Of a stretch of 64,000 nt of DNA, positions 41,325-51,027 are shown in pieces. The translations under genes were made by a program, and so were the position numbers. The notes below the pieces were generated by a model that was not told where the DNA came from, ran no database searches, and was given only the letters and a program-made list of their open reading frames with translations. The stretch comes from Rhynchopus sp. YZ270_cl-10 (lineage: Eukaryota; Euglenozoa; Diplonemea; Diplonemida; Diplonemidae). The DNA is taken from contig OZ037908.1 in NCBI GenBank assembly GCA_964035575.1, positions 1,054,001 to 1,118,000 of the forward strand, read 5' to 3'. Each line of letters starts with the position of its first letter. Positions within the stretch are counted from its first letter, which is position 1.

Positions 41325-42560
41325 ATGGAATTGGTTATCCAGGGCTTCAGGAAGGAGTACGTGATGGAGGTGGGTGAGGATGACACAACGGAGACGATGC
41401 GGCAGAAGGTGGCATCTGCAGAGGGGTTGTGCGAAGACAGCTTTCTTATGAGTTTTGGAGGGAAGGACGAAGGAGAGGACATCACAGAACTGAGTGCTGG
41501 GGACAAAGTCGTGTTGACGAAAACACCGAAATTCGAGGCCATCACAGCACTACACGCTTTGGGTGAGAAGGACCTCACTGCAGAAAGGCTGGGGCAGGTG
41601 ACAGATCCGAAGGTGGCTGGCTTGCTCCTTCAGGCAGAAGTTGCGACTGCGATTCCAGATGACTGCTTTTCACATACTGCAGTGACGCGCATTGGTTTCG
41701 GTTGTGTGTCCGCTGCGGATGACGACTGTGGCATCACACTGGACCTGCCTGCCTTGCCCTGCGTCACCACAATAGGGAACAGGGTACTCAGCGTGTGCAC
41801 GACGTTGTCGACAGTGGACCTCAGCGGCCTGCAATCGCTCACTGCGATTGGGAACGATTTTCTCTCCGAGTGCACAGCGTTGAAGACAGTAGACTTCTCC
41901 GGCATGCGAGCAGTCACCACAATAGGGAACAGGTTTCTCTACGGGTGCACGGCTTTGGCAACTGCCGACCTCACCGGCCTGCAATCACTCACTGCGATTG
42001 GGGGAAAGTGTTTCTGCGGGTGCACCACTTTGTTGACAGTCGATCTCAGTGGCCTGCAATCACTCACTGAGATTGGGGACAGGTTCCTCTACAAGTGCAC
42101 GACGTTGGCAACTGCCGACCTCAGTGGCCTGCGATCACTCACCACAATAGGGAACAAGTGTCTCTACGGATGCACGGCGTTGTCGACAGTGGACATCAGT
42201 GGCCTGCAATCGCTCACTGTGATTGGGGACTGGTTTCTCTCCGAGTGCACGACGCTGTCGACTGTCGACTTCACTGGCATGCAATCACTCACTGCGATTG
42301 GAGACTGGTTTCTCTACGACTGCAGCACGTTGTCGACTGTCGACCTCAGCAGCCTGCACGCAGTCACTGATATTGGGAACAGGTTCCTCTACGACTGCAC
42401 AATGTTATCGACAGTGGACTTCACCGGCATGCAAGCAGTCACCACTGTTGGGCACGACTTCCTCTACAATTGCACTTCATTGCAGACCGTACACGGCAAG
42501 GACACATGCAGCAACGTTTTACTCAGGAGGGTCGTGATCGTTGGTAACAGGGGGAAGTAA
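41325..42560 (+). CDS. ubiquitin-like/LRR protein copy D (9 repeats)
   Basis: ATG 41325; 411 aa. The ubiquitin-like domain and linker (residues 1-~140) are identical or nearly so to copy C, while the repeat array has nine 25-residue units against thirteen in copy C, and several units are shuffled or hybrid. The last four units and the cap are again nearly identical. This pattern points to unequal exchange within the array. There are no membrane or secretion signals. It heads the second cassette, followed by the membrane protein at 43998. Confidence 0.88.
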   Translation: MELVIQGFRKEYVMEVGEDDTTETMRQKVASAEGLCEDSFLMSFGGKDEGEDITELSAGDKVVLTKTPKFEAITALHALGEKDLTAERLGQVTDPKVAGLLLQAEVATAIPDDCFSHTAVTRIGFGCVSAADDDCGITLDLPALPCVTTIGNRVLSVCTTLSTVDLSGLQSLTAIGNDFLSECTALKTVDFSGMRAVTTIGNRFLYGCTALATADLTGLQSLTAIGGKCFCGCTTLLTVDLSGLQSLTEIGDRFLYKCTTLATADLSGLRSLTTIGNKCLYGCTALSTVDISGLQSLTVIGDWFLSECTTLSTVDFTGMQSLTAIGDWFLYDCSTLSTVDLSSLHAVTDIGNRFLYDCTMLSTVDFTGMQAVTTVGHDFLYNCTSLQTVHGKDTCSNVLLRRVVIVGNRGK

Positions 42561-43997
42561 AGCAGGAGTGGGAATAGGATGGTTGCATTATTTGGGTGGT
42601 TTGAGGGCTGGCCCACTGTGTTGAGAACAAGCAGAAAACAAGAAAATACCACGAAGCGTGCAACGACCCCACCCAATCCTCCTCTGCCCCCTTGTTTTAT
42701 TTGGAAGCAACTCCCGCACTTTGTATGTGGGGGGACTTCACTGGTCCGGGAAATATTTTTCTCCTTTTTCCACACGCGCTGGTTTTTGTGTTTCGCGAAT
42801 TTGTATAAAAAAATATTCCCCTTCCTCCGCTCCCTGCGTTTTTGCTCAAAAATTGTGCCTCATTGACTGACCTGCTTGACCAGCTCTCTCACCCTCTCTC
42901 TGTGCTGTTTGCACACAGTTTTGTTTTCTTCCTGTTACAGTAATGTGGCTGAGTTTGTACTTGGTAATCCTGGTGATGAGACTGAGTGCCGGATGGGCTC
43001 GTCTCTCATGGGTGATGAGTTCTTGTGGCTTGCGTGGACTGAGTATTTGATGCTCGGATGTTTTCTTATGCTCTCTCTCTCAGTGCTGTTTGCACCCTGT
43101 TTGCTATCTTTTTTCGCTGCATGAATACAAATGAATTTGGTGCTTGTCTAAAGATCTTGTGTTGATCCTAATCTTGTGGATCGGACAGAGCACTTATGGG
43201 CTCGCCTGTCCTGGGTAGTGGGATTGTGGTCTGATGCACGAAGGTTGATGCGTCTTTTTCTTACAGTGCTCTTGTGGTCTCTTCGTGGATGGAGTGCTGG
43301 ATGCTTGTTATACGTTTCATGTGGTTTCTTACGATATTTCTGTTCGTCGTGGCGTTATCATGGCTTTTCTTTGATCCCTCCCTTGTCTTGGAGCGTGGAT
43401 ACATGCTTCCTTTTGCTCTGTCGGCACACAGCCAATCGTCATGTTGCTCTTCTTACGTTTCTCTTGTCTTTTGTCATAAACCAGAAAAATAGGCAAACGT
43501 CTCAAATTTAAAACCCTTGCTACCTGTGTTGTCATCTCTCCCTAGTTTCGATAGTGAAACCTTTCCCCATGTATTGCACGGGAAACAATATGACAAACAG
43601 GTGCAGGGTGGTTCCGTGCATATCATACAACTTGGCACCTTGTGTGTCTCCCAAAAATCAAAAGCGTTGTGTGTGAAGTTTTGAAGGAAAAACTAAAATT
43701 ATCACCTTTTGTGGCAATGATGCAACACGTTCAGAGGGTGCGGTGACCTAATTTATATGGTGTTTTGATGCATCATGAAACGAAACCCTCACCTACCCCT
43801 TTCCGCTTCTCCTCAGTTTTTGTTTTCAATTCTCGACCTCCACACACCATTCAATCACTCTCCCCGCAACACGCCCATCCCCGCGTGTCACGGAGATTGG
43901 GAACCCCACTATATGTTTCACAATTTCTCTCCCTCCATCACCTCCTCAACCAGAGTCAATCCTCTTGCTCTTGCTTTTCACCCTTTTCTTTTACACA
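42561..43997. other. spacer inside cassette copy 2, with ~950 bp insertion relative to copy 1
   Basis: Similarity to cassette copy 1 stops near 42756 and resumes near 43716. The extra sequence has short open frames with hydrophobic content (42876-43124, 43274-43492) and a repeated string (GTGCTGTTTGCAC at 42902 and 43085). I cannot tell whether these frames are real; their codon pattern and lack of homologues in the window argue against it. From 43716 the leader of the membrane protein follows. Confidence 0.5.
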
Positions 43998-44606
43998 ATG
44001 TCTCGCTCCATTCACCCTGTCTTCATCGCAGCATCGTTCTCCGGTCTGGTGGTGGTAGTGTTGCTGAGTGTTGCATATGGGGATGGACGGTCCTTCCTTC
44101 TTCCTCAGGCGAATCAGACGGAGGTTGAGGAAGGATTTGCGCTTGGAGTACACCACGACAGCTTGGGGCGGACGTGGACGAATCCGGCTGGGTTTCTTTC
44201 GATGAACGGATGCGATGAGCACCTGGCATTGGCGCAGGCAGCTGATATGTCGGTGTTTGTTGGGGTGTGTGCAGCAGCTGCGGCAGTTGTTCTGAGCCTT
44301 GCGGCATCTACGGCGAAGCATGCGGGCATGGTGTCGCTTGTCTTTGCGGCATGCTCGTCCTCCCTGATCATGGCCTCCTACTTCATGTGGACACTCTACG
44401 ACCAAACAAACCCCTGTGGCCCTGAGGGGCAGAAGATGATCCAGCTCAGCACCCTCTTCCGCCTCTCCTACGCGCTCCCCGCAGTGGCGACCTGTGCGGT
44501 GCTTGCCTTGGTGGATGCACTGCTTTTGCAGTGCACAGCGGATCTCGAAGACGTTGCCTCTCAATACGAAGAAATCCCGGTCCTAAAGACCGTCGATCTG
44601 GAGTAG
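43998..44606 (+). CDS. four-helix (claudin/tetraspan-like) membrane protein, copy 2
   Basis: ATG 43998; 202 aa. Same four-helix plan as the copy at 38788. Relative to copy 1 it has five extra residues in the first loop (EEGFA region, ~44128) and one in the last loop (EGQK). Differences concentrate in the first extracellular-like loop (GCDEHLALAQAADM against GCGEHQVLARSAEM), while helices and tail are conserved. This suggests the loop is the variable, exposed part. Confidence 0.82.
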   Translation: MSRSIHPVFIAASFSGLVVVVLLSVAYGDGRSFLLPQANQTEVEEGFALGVHHDSLGRTWTNPAGFLSMNGCDEHLALAQAADMSVFVGVCAAAAAVVLSLAASTAKHAGMVSLVFAACSSSLIMASYFMWTLYDQTNPCGPEGQKMIQLSTLFRLSYALPAVATCAVLALVDALLLQCTADLEDVASQYEEIPVLKTVDLE

Positions 44607-45460
44607 ATTTTTGGAAATAAAATGGGGGGAGGAAATAGTATATTTGACAGTCTTTTCAGGATTTTTTTCTGGAAGTTCGACCTTTTTTTCCCAACATTTT
44701 TACGTACCTTGTTTTTGTTGTTGTTTTCCACACACCGTCTTTCAACCTCTGTAAGATCAGTTGTTTTATCTTTAAATTGGACAATTTTTTGACCACTTAA
44801 ATTTTGGGAAATATGAGCCCGTCAAATTTCCAAAAAAAGAGAAAAAAATCGATTGCCATGCGCCACCACTTTTGCAAATAATAACACTATTTATTTGAAA
44901 TGTGTGTTTTCGGGTTTAAATAGCCTTTTAATGGGGTTCTACTCCACTAAATAAATCGAGCAAAAATATGGTGAACTCAGAGGAGGGGGTCATTCGGTTC
45001 GAAAAACACAATTTCGGGCAATTAGAGCTAAATAGGTCGGGCACATTTTTCAACTCAATTTCGAAATAAGCGAGAAAAAAAATATAATTTGCTAAGCACC
45101 AGAGGCTTCGATCGTGTTCCAAGTTTTTGATTTGTTTCTGTGAATTTTACTTTATTTTGTAGATGTGTGCACCCCCCTCGAGAGGCACATCCATCTGACA
45201 TTCCTTTCTTTTCTTTTTCTTTTTCTTTTTTGTGTGTAGTCGTTGTGTGTCGCGAGACCTTCGCTGAACACGGTTACGCCGCTTCCATAGAAGCTAAGAA
45301 GAGCACATTTCAAACCTCCTTGCCTTCCACCCCTTCAATTTTTAGTCGCATTTTTTTTTTTTCGGTGTGTGGCCCACAAAAAGGCCAAAATTGAACTTAC
45401 GAAGGCACTGAGAGTTTACGTTGTTTTTGTTTTGTTTTGTTTTTTTCCCTCTGACCAAGA

Positions 45461-45559
45461 CCCACCTGATTTTTACCCCGCGTATAGGCGCGTAAAGGCT
45501 GGGAAAAATCGATGGGGTTTGGCCTATACGGGCCTATACGCGGGGTAAAAATCAGGTGG
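45461..45559. mobile_element. fold-back MITE, 99 bp, 5-bp TSD (CAAGA)
   Basis: Perfect 28 bp inverted arms (45462-45489 and 45532-45559; outer part CCACCTGATTTTTACCCCG) with a 42 bp centre that carries an extra GGCCTATACG. CAAGA flanks both sides (45456-45460 and 45560-45564). Confidence 0.8.
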
Positions 45560-45606
45560 CAAGAGTTTAGTCATACCGAAACCAACAATATGCACTCCAA
45601 CTCACA

Positions 45607-45727
45607 CACGGTGGGGTCCAGCCTCTTGAGCTGGAGTCAAACCGGGGGTCTCAACTAGCGGGTGTGCCACACCCGTTAGTTGAGACTCCAGCTTTTGGTC
45701 CAGCTCAAGAGGCTGGACCCCACCGTG
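45607..45727. mobile_element. fold-back element, 121 bp near-palindrome
   Basis: Outer arms CACGGTGGGGTCCAGCCTCT and its reverse complement, and a second nested hairpin (GTCTCAACTAGCGGGTGTG with its near-complement). No certain target duplication was seen. Confidence 0.7.
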
Positions 45728-46379
45728 CACCTATGAACTCTTTCCCCAGCCCCCCTCGCTAGCGGGCAAAGGTGTTTTGCACCACCACGTTACGTCTTCC
45801 CTCTCCCTCTTCTCTCGTACTGTAGTTTAAGCTTTTTGCGATGTGTGTGTACAAGACACATTCATCTTGTGAGCTTTAGTATTTTTAGGTACACTTTTTA
45901 CAGGAGATTAAGCGAGGCTCAGGTTCAGCTTATAAGCGTAACCGCCTCCGTTCTCTGGCGCGGAACACGTGTGTGGAAAAAATGGGCGTTGGAATCTGTG
46001 CAAAGGTGAAGAAAACAAATGTATTTTTTTTTTTTTTTTCATTTCTTCAATTCAGTACAGATTCTGGGGCTTGCACGCACGTTCACGGAGCTGGTCGCTG
46101 GCAGAGGGGGGTTTTGCGTATGTGCAGTGTTCTCAGAAACTGAACATGGCCAGCTGACGGAACTTTGTCCTCACGCTTTTTTCCTTTTGAATCATTCGAC
46201 ACCCAATTATCATGTGGAGCCTGAAAATGGCTTCCTAAATGGTTGCGGGTAACGAAAAAGGACAGTAGTAGATTCGCAATTTTTAAACATACATACAATT
46301 TAGATAATTTAGATACAATTTTTAAATTACTTTCGTCCGCCGGTGTACGGTGAGGCGTTTGCACTTTTTCAACCCTTAT

Positions 46380-46498
46380 GGATGTGGCTTACAGCTTCCC
46401 TGCAAACCACATCCAAGCGCAACACTCCGGGGTTCGATAACCCGCGGAGTGTCAGTGCCTGCGTCCCAGAGGCGTTTGCACTTTCAACTTCACTTTTC
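46380..46498 (+). repeat. structured dispersed repeat R2, copy 2
   Basis: Closely similar to 40514-40656. First hairpin GGATGTGG...CCACATCC, second ACACTCCGGGGTTCGATAAC with CCCGCGGAGTGT, then GCGTCCCAGAGGCGTTTGCA and a T-rich end. Base changes in the first stem relative to copy 1 (GGATGTGG/CCACATCC against a different paired sequence) would be compensatory if the fold is real. Confidence 0.55.
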
Positions 46499-46616
46499 AA
46501 CAAATCTCTCTTTATCATACCAACGCAACGAAATGAGTATAGGCCGGATGGTCGGGGCCTACCTGCTCATGACCACCACAGTGCGGGCTTTGTCTTTTTA
46601 AAATCAATATTTTTTT

Positions 46617-48548
46617 GGGGTAATTATCATAACACCCACGTTACTAATACCCATTTACGATAATACCCACTGGGTATTATCGTAAACTTTTTGGGTATTA
46701 TCGTAAACTTTTTGGGTATTAGTTTTGGGTATTATCGTAAACTTTTTGGGTATTATCGTAAAGTTTTTGGGTATTATCGTAAAGTTTTTGGGTATTACCC
46801 AGGTTGGGTAGTACCCAGGCACCCAAGTACCCAGATACCCAGGTACCCAGGTACACTGGTATACAAGGAAAAAAGTCGTGAAAGAGAAACCACAGCCAAC
46901 CCGCCAGTCACTGAAAAGTGACCAGACAGTCCACTTGACAAACACAAAAGTGTCCAGTCACGTGGGGCATTCATGCACTGAGGAGATAATGAGAGATAAT
47001 AACCTACTGCTGGAAATTGCCAGGTCGTAGTAACACACAAAGTGTGCCTCCGTTCGGGAATATCGGAGTTATAGAGTCCTAAAAGGCCTCTGCCGCTAGT
47101 CAAGGTATAACCGAATGAACGGCCCAAGACCCCCGTGGAGAAGTTAAATGTTGTAATGCTATCAAGTAGAAACTGCGACCACTGTCTTACCCTCCTCAAT
47201 GCATGGTGGAAGATGTCTTTCACAACAAATATCCTGTACCCAGGTACCCATATTCCCAGACCCACGCAGCACTCGTCGCAGTACTACGCAAAATTTACCA
47301 CCAGACCCTGTCTTCGTGCACCTGAAGTACAACGCCGCAGACAGGCCAAACATGCGTTGGACTCAGAGGAATGCCCGCTGTGCAGGTATCAAACATGAGA
47401 ACCAACTCCCAGCAACAAGGGGCGCCTTTTGGCGGGCGTTGTTGAGGGTGTTTGGGGTGCAAAGTTTTCCACAATTTTGATGCGCGGGTACAGAAGTGTT
47501 ATCTTGTTCTTTCATCTCTAGGAAATGTAAATGTCAATCGCGTTTAACTACCACTAGGGCTTGTTCAGTGAACCCACGAGGGGTCGAAGGGGGTTGGTTA
47601 TCCCGTATCTATCAAAGGTTGTGTCGACCAGGCTAAACCACTATGTTACGCTGTACGTTGTTAAATCCGAAGAAATAACACTTTAGCAGCCGCAGGAAGT
47701 TTGCTAAAAAGAGTGCCTCACGCTACACAAACCACCACCCGCGATTGACTTAGATGTTATAACAAAGAGAATTCAGAACAAAACAACACCCTGCCCCATA
47801 CACACTAAATTGTCATGCTTCAAGAACATGCCTGGGCCAAAATTACTATGACGAAAAGGCAACAAGACCACCCACAAGGAGTGTGAATTGTGCACTGGTT
47901 TTCTGGGGGAACGCAATATTTTCTTGTGCCTAGTCCTCCGCGAGCAGAGGACAGACTTTCCGGAAGGTTTCCAAAGTCGAATTTCTTGCACTAGCTATGC
48001 TCCCTGGGTTAATGGCTATAGCAGTGACTGACAAAATGTTCCCACCCAGGTCTTCGTGTGTTGAGGTGTAGAATGTCGGAGACGGAGAAGCGCAATCGCT
48101 GATGCAGTTCAGATTTCGCGATCCTGTGATGAGTGTAAATGTGGGTGTTATGATAATTACCCCTTAATTAAGTTATGTCGCTTGGAGAAAGATTAATTGT
48201 TAATTGTCAAGAAAAATGGTTACCCTGAATTTGAGGATGTAAGACAGGGATGCAAAAAGTTGTGTAAACACCCCCATATATTTAGTGAAAATTGTATTTT
48301 CTCTGGGGTCGATGAAACCATACCTTGTCTGCACATTCACCAGCGTGCGAGCGCCTCTGATACCTTGCGCGAGTAGCCAGCTAAATCACATCGTACCTGG
48401 GTACCTGGGTAATACCCAAAAAGTTTACGATAATACCCAAAACTAATACCCAAAAACTTTACGATAATACCCAAAAAGTTTACGATAATACCCAGTGGGT
48501 ATTATCGTAAATGGGTATTAGTAACGTGGGTGTTATAGTCATTTTCCC
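46617..48548. mobile_element. Mutator-like DNA transposon, 1.93 kb, probably non-autonomous
   Basis: The two ends are long inverted repeats (about 160-240 bp) starting GGG and sharing ATAACACCCACGTTACTAAT; inside them the ~23 bp unit GGGTATTATCGTAAACTTT recurs several times. Both ends are flanked by TATTTTTTT (46608-46616 and 48549-48557), a possible 9-bp target duplication, which with long G-starting ends suggests the Mutator superfamily. The interior has no intact transposase. Short protein-like traces (CDHCLTLLNAWWKM at ~47176; EECPLCRYQT at ~47372) could be captured or decayed sequence. The low-complexity target makes the duplication length uncertain. Confidence 0.7.
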
Positions 48549-50610
48549 TATTTTTTTTTCCAGCTGTGTGATCTGGGGAAAATGCACGCACTGGTGTGAT
48601 TCAGGGGGTACGGACAACCCACGGACAACCCACGGGAGAACCACGGGGGAACCACGGAGAACTGTTTCGGGCTATATTAAGATTTGCGGAGCACCTTCGG
48701 GAGAACCACGGGGGAACCACGGAGAATCCGTTTGGGTGATCACACCACCGCCCGCTTTTTCTTCCAGTTTTCGCGAACCCCCTCTTTAGAAGAATCGAAC
48801 AGAGTGTGTACGTTAGGTGACCAGCGAACCCATTTTTAGGGGGAAGAGGTAGTGAGCGCACCGCGTCATCAGATATATCACTCATTCTCCAAACTCGTGC
48901 TTTATTTTTTGGAAAGTAAATGAATACAATGTTATTTTTTTTTTTAGTAAACACGTAGTATTTGACAAAATGCTCGAGACCCTCGTGAAAAGTCGCGCGT
49001 TCGGCGTATCCACCTGCCCGCTTGCTTTCCCCCTCTCTTTTCCCCCCTGTGCTCCACAACATTTTCTGTACTTCAGGAAAAACACATTCAAACCGTAAAT
49101 CTGCGTATTTACCGTTATCAAGTCGAGAAAAGAAAAGAGAAAAAAAAAAAAAAAATGTGGAAGCGAACAACAAACAACCAAAATTTTTCCTCTTCCCCTT
49201 TTTATCCTTTTGAGCAACAAGCAAAGAGTAACGAGTCTCTCGAGCATTTTGTAACAACTGCCTTGCAAAGGTTGTAGGGGAGGAAATGACAACGTATCTG
49301 AGTGTGCCCGAATTTTTGGTGAGAGCGACACAAATTATTCACAGAAAATTTTTTTTGATTTGTCCCTACAGTCTCCACAAAAATCCGGTGTGATCAACGA
49401 AAAATTCTTTTTCCGATTTCGTTTCTTTCTTGATCAGACTAGCTCAGATATCAGTTTTTATTTTTCCCTTCAAAGCGACCGAAGGCTGTGAGCTTCATCT
49501 CACATTTTTTTTTTCTTTCGCAGGTACCTGTCAGAGGGAGCGTTTTTTTATTTTGTATTTCAAGCCCACTTTTTTTTTCCCAAATACAGCTTTTGTGCAG
49601 CGTACCTGTTGCACAAGAGATGGAGATGTTCCCTTTCACCCCTCCTCACCCCTCACTGCTTCACCCCCTCACTGCCTCACCCCCTCACTGCCTCACCCCC
49701 TCACTGCTTCACCCCCTCACTGCTTCACCCCCTCACTGCTTCACCCCCGCTGTCTTTTCGGTGGGTTTTAAGCCCTTGCTCCTTCTGTATGAATGCGGTC
49801 GAAGGGCACTTTTCCTGGTCAGGGAGCAGACCGCCAAAACCAGTTTTTACCCGTACTACTTTTACTTTTATTTTGAAAAACACGAAAAAAGATTCCTGAA
49901 TACCATTTGATGGATCCAAAACACAAGCAACAAAAAAGCAAATTATATTTAGTACAATTTTAAAGACCACCAAAACAAAAAGAGCACAAAGCAAAAAAAC
50001 AACAACTTTCATTCAATCCCTTGTCTTTTCACCTCTGCTTGCACACATACAGTGTCATACCATCTGGCTGTTGCGGGCAACCTACATAGTGCCACTTGCT
50101 GCTTTCTCTTTCGTGGTATATATTTTTTTTGTACCCTACTTTTTCATTTTACTTGCAAAAGAACAAAAACAAAAAAAAAGACGAAGCTGGTGGATACAAC
50201 TCCATCTTTCGATTGAAAATTATATCTTTTTTTTGCATCCCCAATGTACCCAAGGCCACACACAGGTCTTGGCTAATCTTAATATTCGCTCGGTTTCTTG
50301 CAGTTAACAAAGATGCGTAGTTCGCTGTGCAAACGCTGCCAGCCATCCTTGCTGCAAAGTGTGCACAGCATGGGAACTCTGCACGTCTGAACTGTACGAA
50401 ACGGTGCGAATATTGAGAGAAAAGACCTGTCTTGTGTGCCAACAGATTCTCGGGGTGATCTTGTTTTTTGGGTGTGTGCGTTTCACCACAACCGCTCCCT
50501 TTTGTCTTTATTGTTTTTATTGCTTTATTGTTTGCGGGGGTGGGGGGAAAACATAAAAAGGAAAAGTAGGGTGCGGTTTCAATTTCTCCCTCTCCTCCCC
50601 ATTCTCATTT
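48549..50610. other. spacer with simple repeats
   Basis: Contains a duplicated ~28 bp block (GGGAGAACCACGGGGGAACC at ~48632 and ~48699), a 16-bp tandem repeat (CCCTCACTGCTTCACC type, ~49650-49745), an R3-like piece at ~49545 (TTTGTATTTCAAGCCC) and a T/A-rich remainder. No gene is supported. Confidence 0.5.
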
Positions 50611-50784
50611 ACCGCAATCGACTTGTCAGGGTTTTTGCAACGTTACAGAGATTGGTGCGTTCTTTCTCGCTTGCACCTCGTTGACAACAATTGACTTCTC
50701 AGGGATGTGCAGCGTCACGGAGAGATTGGCGAAGACTTTCTCACTGGCTGCGAGTTGACAACAATCAAGCCCTCTGTCCCGTGA
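50611..50784 (+). pseudogene. relic of the 3' end of a ubiquitin-like/LRR gene
   Basis: Reads as two to three LRRs of the copy A/B type (AIDLSG...CNVTEIGAFFLACTSL, TTIDFSGMCSVTE) followed by the cap region (TIKPSVP), with at least two single-base shifts. No ubiquitin-like part is present. It lies just upstream of giant gene 3, the same relative place copy B holds before giant gene 2. Confidence 0.7.
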
Positions 50785-50865
50785 GATTGAGTCTGCTAGG
50801 CTCAGGGCGCGGGAGCGCGAATGGAAACCCATGGACAACTATAATATAGGGCCTCCCTTTGCGTT

Positions 50866-50910
50866 GTGCCGTAGTGGTAACGATTTTTTCGATACGCCAT
50901 AAAAACGGAA
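50866..50910 (+). promoter_or_regulatory. possible shared upstream element
   Basis: The sequence GTAGTGGTAACGATTTTTTC with GATAC, then an A-rich and C-rich leader, resembles 38541-38590 upstream of the first four-helix gene (GTGGTAACGGTGTTTTGATA). It sits 120-160 bp before the start codon of giant gene 3. It could be a core-promoter element or simply another dispersed repeat. Confidence 0.2.
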
Positions 50911-51027
50911 ACCCACCTCCTCCACTTTTTGTTGTCTTCCTTTGCACCTCGCCCCCCTCGCCACAACACCCCCTCTCTCACCCCCTCTCTCACCCCCTCT
51001 CTCACCCCCTCTCTCACCCCTCAGCAA

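Larger units (their letters stand above)
44607..46616. other. repeat-rich spacer
   Basis: No gene is supported. About 44760-44880 is related to sequence in the giant-gene-3 intron transposon. 44937-45020 repeats 3163-3240. Worn R1 copies occur at ~45090 and ~45901. Two fold-back elements (45461-45559, 45607-45727) and R2 copy 2 (46380-46498) are listed separately. Confidence 0.6.

Noticed and set aside
49430-49910. Overlapping plus frames of ~113-140 residues
   Set aside because: They are built on the 16-bp CCCTCACTGCTTCACC repeat and T-rich sequence; no domain or paralogue.
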